The notes under the pieces: model-generated
Database searches by the model: none
Seen by the model: only the letters and a program-made list of their open reading frames with translations
What the model was told of the DNA's origin: nothing
In this document: piece after piece, positions 55,986 through 64,000 of the stretch
Numbering within the stretch: the first letter of the stretch is position 1
How the letters are laid out: every line of letters starts with the position of its first letter
Translations under genes and position numbers: made by a program
Source: Acanthosoma haemorrhoidale
Lineage: Eukaryota; Arthropoda; Insecta; Hemiptera; Acanthosomatidae
Assembly (NCBI GenBank): GCA_930367205.1
Contig: OV884015.1
Span: 78,879,341-78,943,340 of the forward strand
Length of the DNA stretch: 64,000 nt
Direction: 5' to 3'

Positions 55986-56879
55986 TTTTGAAAACTAACC
56001 ATAAGGAGGACTTTCCCCGTCGTTAATTAATCGTCACGGGTGTTCCAAACTGTACTGGTCCTTGGACTTAATTGTTAATATTCAGTTTAAATTTTGAAGA
56101 TGGTATTAACTAGTAGACAATGGAACAATATGCTTATGAATTTGAATCATTGCATTAGATTTTGTGAATAGAATTAGTTCATGTGATGTTATGTTTTTAA
56201 ATGCCTTCCAGGTGCCAATATCTAGCTGTGAAATATATGGTCAACAGTTTTTGGTTTTTTTTTCAAAATTAGAAACCCGTGTGTCTGTCTGTTCTAGTTC
56301 AAAGCTAAACATAGGATTTTTGCAACTAATTCATGCCACGTGTAATGTGGAGCCACTATAATACATGAAAATTACTACTATTTTTACAACATATGTGAAA
56401 ATGTCGTTATAATAGATTAGTTGGTATTAAATACTTTTTATACAAATATTTTTCAGGAAATTTGAGTTGAATGTGTAGTTAAATTTATGTTTTGTCATAC
56501 TATCATCACAGATGTCATACAAAGTGACAATAACATTGTGTTCACCACTATAACTCAAGCAATGATATTTTCCATTTCATGGCCTGATGACGTTAAAAAT
56601 AAAGCCCGCTCTATGAAAGTTATGGAAAAGCCATCAAATTGTTGATTAATAAAATTATGCACATCTTTTAATCATAATCAACTTTTGAACCCTTCAAAAT
56701 ATCATTTATTAAATGATGAGTTTTCTTACCAAATATAGTTTTAACGACTGATTTTGTCCATTTTGAAGCACAAACGACACAATTTCGCCCAACCCCCTCC
56801 CACATAGGGCAGTTGATTTTAGTTTTTGTACTGTTTCAGACCGAATTTTTGACATTCCACGGTCAGCAAATTACTAGTT
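55986..56879. other. AT-rich non-coding DNA
   Basis: Nothing recognised. Confidence 0.45.
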
Positions 56880-57265
56880 GCGTTAGCACCACGTCAGGTC
56901 AACCAAAAGAAATTATCCAGGCCCACTGAAGACCTTACCGGAATAGGTTTTTGTTTGTTTTTTTGTAGCGGTTTTTGCTCGTTTCGTCTAACGGGTGAGT
57001 AAGGAAGGCTATGGGTTATTAATAAATCCCATCTGACTGGTTGGACCCACTGGCGGAGTGACATGAACCCGCCAGTCGGCAGGCCTGTAATCTTCATAAT
57101 TCAGCTGGGAGGGAGCCGAAGGGACCTCAGCTGAAAAATACTCTAGGCTCGGGAGTCTAATTGCCGGCCAGCAACCACACTTTTACGGGGTTAGTCTTAT
57201 TTATCGCCCCATCCCCGCCAATTACTTCCTTCCCTTCGCCCGTTGTATTTTTATTATTGAACCTC
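56880..57265. promoter_or_regulatory. G+C-rich island, candidate cis-regulatory element
   Basis: About 380 bp of G+C-rich non-coding sequence with Caudal/Hox-type cores cttttacgggg (57180) and cttatttatcg (57197), and homeobox-like ctaattg and caattac. The minus frame 56894-57097 matches nothing. It is the island nearest the disco/basonuclin gene. Confidence 0.35.
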
Positions 57266-59424
57266 ACATTACACAATTCTCTGGCCCACCATTGAGTGTC
57301 ATCACAAGCTGTTTCCTTGTTTAAACTACTTATATACCTAATAAATATAAATTGAAAATATTTGCTAACTACGAGCTGTTCAATTAAGCTTAAGTCTCTT
57401 CACAATTTTTTTACTGAATTGTATGTAATTTTATCAATTCAAATTATTTTCTATCTGCGTATGTCATAGCTTAGTGCAATATTGAAATTATAATTATTTA
57501 TTAGCACCAAAATACTCTTCCAAATTCACCCGAAAATTCCCATTACTTGAAACATTACTACTGCACATTACCCAGTACATTACTGATGTACTTACTATCA
57601 GTGTCTATATGATAGAAAATTCTGTAACATTTCTATAAAATTTGTCTATCATGAATATTCTAGAGTCAAGTTGTTTAAGCTTCCCAGGGCTTTCAATTAC
57701 TTTCGATTTCTTCCGGCTTCTTCTCCATGGGTTTGCACACTTAACATGTTAGTGGGGAAATGTTACTTCCTCCGTTGTTGAGAACTTCGTTCTTCAGAAG
57801 CATTCAAATAAGCCCCTTGAAGTGGTGTGCGAAACATTTAGAAAAATATATGGGACACCCTTAGAGAAAAATCTTGAAGTAATCCAAAAAAGTTAACTGT
57901 TATCATTCTTCAACATTTCAGGAAAAAAACAATGAGCACGATATTTGAAACCTGCAGAAAAAAAAGTTATTTACAATGCTTATGTTTACATTTTCTTCGT
58001 GTTTGTAGTATACCCGGCAAAGAGCTCATTTATTTTTAAAACAACGGTCCACTGTTGATTAAAGAATATTACATGTACTATAATGTATGGAAATTCTTTA
58101 CTGTATCGTGGGAACAATAATGAGTTATAGATTGTGACGAGTCAATTTATTGATACGAGTTCAATGGATAGCACCGTTCAGAATTTGATGAAGCCTGATG
58201 CCACATTTTTTAAATTTAAATTGACCGCCCATCAAACAATCTACTATATTTAAGTGTTGTCGAAGTCTGTTTGCGCCTTGTCCTGGCGACAAATGAATTT
58301 GAGACATTAGGGTCTGTTCAAAATTGACCTTGACAGGTAAATACAAACTTATAGATTTCCACAAGAATAAAAAATATCAAGAATCATGTTGTTTGCATCA
58401 AGAGAGGAGTAAGGATTTGACACGGGGGATGCAATAAAATGGTCCATTATGATTAAAATGGTTTTAATGGGAACTAGTTAACCAACAGAAGACACCTCTC
58501 TTTCCGTATATGTCATATATTAGATAGCCAAGGTTAGCATATTTTGTATCGTAATAATAATTTCTCTATCAATAGTGTAAACAAAGATCATTTCAACGTT
58601 TAATATTAAACCTACATCACATTTCTTAATCAATTTATGCTCGTAAAATATATATTTAATATATGATTTAATTTTTATGTGGTTAACAGAATATAAGAGT
58701 ACTATAATTTTCTCATAAATCCGGAAGCTTGTATTACCATAGATATGTATACAAATATATAATTTCACTCTAGTTAGAGTATGTTACAGTATGATTATAT
58801 TATAACTGGTGTAAATTACAATAAGCTTGTCTAGGTATCATCAATGTTATCAAAAATACTGACAAATATATAAAAAAATGAACAGGAAAATGATAATAAA
58901 AATAATATTAATCATAAAGTACAAAAGTGCGTTTAAGGGAAAACAATGTGCATTGATAAATATCTATTAAAGATAAATAATACGAACAACAGATGTAATG
59001 ATTACCAAATTCAAAGTAAGCCAGCCTATATTATCATGTTTACTTTCTTTTTAAGCAAATACTTCGGAATCAATTTTCTTTATAAATATTTTTAAGGTGT
59101 GATAATATTTGTTATTTATTACCGGTAGTTGATGCATTCATTTCTAATTACTGGCAAGTAAAGTTTTTTCCAATTTTCAACATCTATTACAACAAACTAT
59201 GGGTACTGTGACAAACTATGTGTATACCAGTGAAGAAGGTAGCAATGAATACGTACGCGCGACCCGTGGTTTCACAAAATGCAAGGTAATACTTAATACG
59301 ATAAATATTTTAGTGTAAGTTCGAAATTTTCTTTCGTGATCTGTTCTTGAAACTGTTGCGCTGTCCTCCTCTTAAAGAAAAAAAAAATATTTGAGCTTTG
59401 AAGTTCTCGCGGGATCAAATCTTT
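57266..59424. other. AT-rich non-coding DNA
   Basis: No gene or window-wide repeat recognised. Confidence 0.5.
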
Positions 59425-59505
59425 TTGGCAGAGAGCATAGTTGGTAGACCACTAGGACACGGAAGTGGTCCTAGATTCATTCACAGCCGTGGGGCTCATA
59501 ATACA
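59425..59505 (+). mobile_element. tRNA-derived SINE head
   Basis: gagcatagttggtagaccac (59432-59451) is D-arm-like, cacggaagtgg follows as in the 14.65 kb copy, and gtcctagattcattcacagc resembles a T arm. Degenerate cloverleaf, so a SINE rather than a tRNA gene. Confidence 0.55.
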
Positions 59506-59810
59506 ACTATATAAAGTGTGGTCAGCATGAGTGAGTAACAACGCGGTCTGTAATGTTTGAGTGATATTAAGATAAGGTCACTGGCATACGTTTGAAAGTG
59601 GTTATCGATAACCTTCTAGGCAATTGTAACCAAATTATGTGGGGAAATCATTGTAATTTTTATTATTTTACCAGAACGTATTTATTACGAATAATAATCA
59701 AATTACTAATACAACTAAAATAAAATGAATTAGTCCAAAATAAAATCAAGCGTAGATTATTTATTTACTAATGTATCGATGTAATACAAGGTTTTTTTTT
59801 GTAATTTGAA
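59506..59810. other. AT-rich non-coding DNA
   Basis: Nothing recognised. Confidence 0.4.
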
Positions 59811-59970
59811 AGTGATAGGCCTCATCCTCCGGATCATTACAGGAACTAAAACTAAGTTAATCTAAGTTTCCCGGATAGCCCCTTGCCGATCGACGCGGGA
59901 AGAGTGCTGGAGTCATGGCGTTAAACACAAGGTTCGTAAGGTGCTGCAATGAGTCTCACTTGATGTGTGA
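59811..59970 (+). repeat. Repeat family E, copy 2 (unclassified)
   Basis: Collinear with 16.62-16.80 kb (see that entry); retains cgatcgacgcgggaagagtg and the final cttgatgtgt. Confidence 0.6.
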
Positions 59971-60242
59971 TTGGCATGGTCATTGTTTCACGACGGAGTT
60001 CTGAAATTCTATTTAGCGGTGGTTAACTCACGATTATTTATTATGAGATATACTGACAAGTTGTTTACGGTGCAGTTTGTTCTTAAGGTGGGTAGATAAA
60101 TGGAGATATCTGAGAGAAGGCGGGGTGTTCTCTGACTCTCCTACTAAGATTTTGGTTAGGTCTTTTTCCTCTTTTGGTGGTAACACATAATGTAGTTGGT
60201 CTTATCAGCATTCACGATCTTCGTATTTTACTATTTATTGGC

Positions 60243-60520
60243 TCTCGCGATCTTCACCAGCCTCCACTGGCTTGTACCCGGTGACGCGGCTGACGGAGGA
60301 GCGTGGGGAACTTCCCAAGCCTCCACTTCCTCTTGCGCATGCGAGGGAGGTAACAATGACGATTTGGGAGTTCTCTGGGCTGTTTGTAAATACTGTATGA
60401 ATGAGCGAGTGAATGAAAATTGTAAATATGCTATGAATGAGAACATTTATCATAATTACTTATTTCCTAATAAAGCAGATTGTAATTTTATTACAATAAA
60501 GAAGTTTCATAATGAAAATT
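60243..60520 (+). mobile_element. Jockey-like LINE 3' tail with 12-bp target duplication
   Basis: tctcgcgatcttcaccagcc, gacgcggctgacggaggagc, full tail to aattttattacaataaagaa. Flanked by CTATTTATTGGC at 60231-60242 and 60521-60532. It is the longest tail-only copy and keeps the gaggtaacaatgac variant of the internal block. Confidence 0.93.
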
Positions 60521-60532
60521 CTATTTATTGGC

Positions 60533-60989
60533 CACATTATCCTTACCATATATCTGTTTTTCTGCCTTAACAAAACATTAGCAAAACGTAGTCCAACTTT
60601 CCCATACATCCAGATATTAAAATAAAACTTGATTTTGCATATATATACATATATATTACAATATCGATTAGGGGAATAATTATCTGACGTAATGATATAA
60701 ACTATAAGAACTTTCATGCTCAAAGTAATTAAATATAAGTATTTTCGTAACCTGCAGTATTAAAATGGGCGTGTAAGTCTATAGGACCTAGAATTGAAAT
60801 CGGATTGAAATTAAACGATGTTCCTGCCAATTTCAATAAATAAATTTTAACTATCGTTTATGTTACTTAGTTTATTATATTATTTAGTCATGTATCATAA
60901 TAACTCACTTTCTATTTAAGTTAACTATCATTTTATTATTTAGTTGGGTTTGTGTTAGTTTTTCTTGTTCGTAAACCATCCATTAAATA
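60533..60989. other. AT-rich non-coding DNA
   Basis: Nothing recognised; ends in TA (60988-60989) next to the pogo-like remnant. Confidence 0.5.
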
Positions 60990-61620
60990 CAGTAGACTCT
61001 CCCACACCCGGTTTTCCCATATCCGGACAGAAAATTATAAAAAAGCGTTCAAACTAATGATCAATATCAAGTTGAAATAGATCAACTTAAACATTTGAAA
61101 AATGTTAGAACAAACTGTTCAATGAAATCCCAGAGACAAAAAATGATAACATTGATAGCGAACTACCTGCTATTGCCAAAGGAATAACGTCTGCATAAAC
61201 ATTACTGACATTGAAGTTGCAGAGTGGGTGATGTGTGACATTGAACACGAGTTAGCAGATGACGAAATTATAGACCTTGTTAAAGGAAAGGAAAAAGAGC
61301 AGTGACTATTCGAAAACCGTTGACGAAACACGCATTTCTTCCCAAGAAGTATTCCATGCATTAGACGCGAGTTCATTTAATATTTAATTTGATTATAAGG
61401 AATAATTATCCAGTTCTATCTTTTATTATTATTTTTACAGTATGATCAATCCACACAGTCTGACATCATGCTCAACTTGGGAGGCATCGCTGCTTGGAAA
61501 GGATACTAAAAAACAAACAACTTTAAACAAATATTTTGATGTAAAATTGTAAAGTCCATATCCAAATTTTTCCAATATCCGGATCAGCCCACATTAATCC
61601 GCATATAGGGAGATTCCTTA
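60990..61620 (+). pseudogene. pogo/Tigger-like DNA transposon remnant (C-terminal part)
   Basis: The left end cagtagactctcccacaccc is a Tigger/pogo-type terminal repeat next to TA, and the right end (about 61575-61620, aatatccggatcagcccaca to gggagattcc) is its degraded inverse. Inside, the plus strand encodes AEWVMCDIEHELADDEIIDL and later TKKQTTLNKYFDVKL before a stop, the usual C-terminal tail of Tigger-like transposases. The helix-turn-helix and DDE domains are missing and stops interrupt the rest. A non-autonomous, dead copy. Confidence 0.85.
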
Positions 61621-62099
61621 TTTGGTTAATTTATAGTTTTTATAATTCTATTTTTTACACCGATTACGATCGATATATGGCATATTCAGCATCGTTCGGA
61701 CCTGAGCAACGGTGCAAACAGCAATAAGAAATGACTGCAAGTGGGAAGGACACGGAGGGGAGCACGGAGTTCTTAGTACAACCGCTAGAGAGCGCGCAAA
61801 TCCTCTTTTCAGACCACATCCCTGACATGCTAACCTTGTCCCTGCTTCACACAGTAAAAACAATTCTTTGAAATATTTGATTTAAACTGTACCATTTGTT
61901 TGTTTATGTCTAATTTAATAATACTACAACCGAATTTGAAGACTGCCATTTAACAATATTGCTTTAACAACATTCAGATGGCAATAATATTTTTTGTTAT
62001 ATTTTGAAGACACTTTGACATTTCATATGTACTGATTCAATAAACACATCACAATATAAAATCAAAATAAAGGAATAATAAAAACAACTGTGTGAATAT
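61621..62099. other. Non-coding DNA, nothing recognised
   Basis: Lies between the pogo-like remnant and the probable 3' end of the disco/basonuclin transcript. The minus frame 61648-61863 is Cys/Arg-rich without a domain. Confidence 0.45.
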
Positions 62100-63218
62100 T
62101 AAAGATTTATTGTATTATTTTAATTTTTTTTTTTAATTTTTTACATTAACGGTTGACCGGGTAGAGGGGGGAGGACTGAGAATTATTTACAATTATAACA
62201 TGATACAACTAAACCGTATATTTATCTCAAAATGATGAAGATCAACTATACATATATTTCCTAGTAATATGTTACACACATTTATGCAGATTTATAACAA
62301 ACTTAGATAGACAAATATCTTTATATACTATACATGAGTATTTAGAAGGTACAACAAAGTGCTTCGTGAAATGAATGCACCAATTTTTTTTTTTTTCCAT
62401 ATTAATATTATATAATACATACATTTTTTTCTAGGATAGAAAGAAGAGATCATAAGTATACTTTCTATAAGTTATTTTCATAATACACAAAAGTTACACC
62501 AAATAGGAGAGCAGTCATAAAAAGTTTTAAACCAATAATGGATTAATTTTGATTAATGATTTGATTTGAAGAAATAAAAAAAATGGACTCGATAAAAAAA
62601 TATCACAATGTTTAACTAATCCATCAAAACTGAATTGACTAATAAATAACGTAGAAAGTTTTGAAAGATAGAAATACAACAAAACAAGAGTTTTTATCAA
62701 TAAATCTTTTATATACAATAATATATTTATATATTTATAAATTGAAATATTTATCTATAATGTGTTTTGTGAAAAAAAAAAATAAAATAAAAAATTATAC
62801 AAGGACATATATATTTGGTGGGTATAATACATATATAAGATTTATTTATAAATACAAATAAACATCACGTTCTCGATATCGAGTTCTAGTTCAACACTAA
62901 ATACATAATATAGACAAACACGTAGCGCTAATCGTATACCAAACAGCTATAAAGAGGTAATTAAAGCGTTCACATACTTAAAGTAAATTTGATACAATTA
63001 AATTACAAAAGTTTGGTTCCTTAGCAGGCTAAATTATAACAGCTTTAATTACCTGGAAATGTCTACGAAATTAAAGTATTTATAGTTAACGGTGTAAATG
63101 TAGTTTACAATCGCCCGAACACCACAACTTATGAATATTTTGATTATTGCACATCGATTGTCTCCGAAAATGAGTCAATAGGACAGTACTCGAAGGTCAG
63201 GGCGGATTTTCCAGCAGG
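62100..63218 (-). other. Probable 3' UTR of the disco/basonuclin gene
   Basis: AT-rich sequence directly after the stop codon on the minus strand with no open frame of note. AATAAA-type poly(A) signals on the minus strand are at 62841-62846 and 62106-62111. The end of the transcript is inferred; no repeat was recognised within it. Confidence 0.5.
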
Positions 63219-64000
63219 TCACGTCTTTTTGTGAATTTGCTCATCCTCGGAATGAGCGTTTCGCCTCTTACTAGTCGCAAATACCAGGTTACAACCAGGA
63301 ACCAAGCAACGATGCATGTCACCAAGGTGGTTGCTTTCATAGTGCTCCTTAAGGCTTCCTCGGTCCTTCAAGGACTGACTACAGAACCTGCAGGGGATGT
63401 AGCCATCCTTATCAGGCGTTCGCTCATCTTCATCGTCGGCATATAAGAGGTGTGGTGAACCAGGTACTGAAGAAGGTGAAACGGATCCCGAAGAGTGACC
63501 GTTGAGAACGGAGCTTGGGAGGTGCGGGAAGCCTGGAAAACCCGGAAGTCCTCCCAGTGGATGCAGGAAGAGCGGAGGATGTGGAGGCAACCTATCGCCG
63601 TTGAGCAGACCCGGGGGAGGTAAGTGTGGAATAGATCCGGAGTCAGCGTAGAGCCTGGCCAGGAACTCTGTGTGGAGTGCGGGGTTTGAGGCAAGGCTGG
63701 TCAGATGACTAGGGTCCAAGAACATACTGGCTTTGTCTGTCAGTGATGTCGAAAGAAGTTTCCTGTGCAAGTTCAAGTTCGCGCTGTGCCTGTCTCGACT
63801 CCTCTTCGAAGGGAAAGCAGCATTGCACCCATCCACAGTGCATTTGTGCATTAACTTGAGGTGTACATTCTGGTAGTGGGTTTTCACGCCGAAGTGGTTC
63901 TGGAATACTTTTCCACAAGCAGTGCACATCCTAGGGTTGTCCTTGTCAATAGGTACATCCATGCCATCGTTAAAGTAACCGTGCATTTCCGGATCGTCAG
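63219..64000 (-). CDS. disco: Disco/basonuclin-family C2H2 zinc-finger protein, C-terminal exon (partial)
   Basis: Nuclear DNA-binding transcription factor of the disconnected/basonuclin family, which in insects patterns appendages and neural tissue (family knowledge). The frame is open from the window edge and ends at TGA (63219-63221), so the exon and the 5' part of the gene continue beyond the window; the first in-frame Met (63986) is internal. Numbering from that Met, two finger pairs are visible: C21/C24/H37/H42 with C49/C54/H67/H74, and C199/C202/H215/H220 with C227/C232/H245/H252. The second finger of each pair has the CX4C spacing and the MH(K/R)C entry typical of basonuclins, and the stretch MHKCTVDGCNAAFPS is a family hallmark. 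The two pairs are separated by a Pro/Gly/Leu-rich linker (about 120-180) and an acidic DDEDER segment. The last His is only three residues from the C terminus. All metal ligands are intact and no stop interrupts the frame. Whether it is the orthologue of fly disco, disco-r or a basonuclin-2-like gene cannot be settled from this part. Confidence 0.93.
   Translation of the reverse strand, partial: DDPEMHGYFNDGMDVPIDKDNPRMCTACGKVFQNHFGVKTHYQNVHLKLMHKCTVDGCNAAFPSKRSRDRHSANLNLHRKLLSTSLTDKASMFLDPSHLTSLASNPALHTEFLARLYADSGSIPHLPPPGLLNGDRLPPHPPLFLHPLGGLPGFPGFPHLPSSVLNGHSSGSVSPSSVPGSPHLLYADDEDERTPDKDGYIPCRFCSQSLKDRGSLKEHYESNHLGDMHRCLVPGCNLVFATSKRRNAHSEDEQIHKKT

Noticed and set aside
59425..59505. A functional tRNA gene
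   Set aside because: The T loop lacks the normal TTCRA and the arms pair poorly.
60196..60570. 124-codon open frame as a gene
   Set aside because: It spans a LINE 3' tail and its target duplication; similar frames (DGGAWGTSQ, NERVNE) recur in every tail copy and reflect the repeat's sequence.
63231..63927. Other-frame open frames over the zinc-finger exon (plus 63231-63446, minus 63368-63694, minus 63709-63927)
   Set aside because: They are shadows of the real frame, which has intact zinc-finger ligands.

Overview
The window looks like an AT-rich animal, most likely insect, chromosome segment. A bacterial reading does not fit: there are no operons, ORFs are short and full of stops, and the only convincing host gene is an exon of a zinc-finger transcription factor. 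Transposon debris is of insect type (Jockey-like LINE, mariner, Tc1, pogo/Tigger, tRNA-derived SINEs). A hemipteran origin is a guess from the general look of the LINE and mariner remnants, not something I can prove.

Layout. The right end (about 62.1-64.0 kb, minus strand) holds the terminal coding exon and probable 3' UTR of a disco/basonuclin-family gene whose 5' part lies beyond the window. The other 62 kb is downstream, gene-poor DNA on that gene's 3' side. It contains two kinds of material in an AT-rich background.

(1) Transposon remains. Twelve copies of one LINE 3' tail, six per strand, some with reverse-transcriptase sequence and four with clean 12-14 bp target duplications. An internally deleted mariner-like element with ~75-bp terminal inverted repeats (40.84-41.48 kb), a truncated classical mariner (19.6-20.1 kb), a Tc1 helix-turn-helix remnant (0.65-0.9 kb) and a pogo/Tigger remnant (61.0-61.6 kb). 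A MITE-like element with ~62-bp inverted ends carrying a nested LINE insertion (24.26-24.81 kb). Several tRNA-derived SINE heads. Six further repeat families (called B to G here), each found two or three times in this window alone, which I cannot assign to a named family.

(2) A series of 200-400 bp islands clearly richer in G+C than the background (about 2.7, 7.7, 10.1, 14.9, 18.3, 28.7, 36.7, 42.0, 45.2, 47.8, 49.3 and 57.0 kb). They lack convincing coding potential and are candidate enhancers of the neighbouring developmental gene or, for some, old repeat ends.

The most unusual item is a 250-bp segment at 54.6-54.86 kb with a dense run of perfect hairpins, which looks like a structured RNA or a structured UTR of an unknown element. 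I found no CRISPR array, operon, rRNA or intact tRNA gene. No complete, undamaged mobile element is present.
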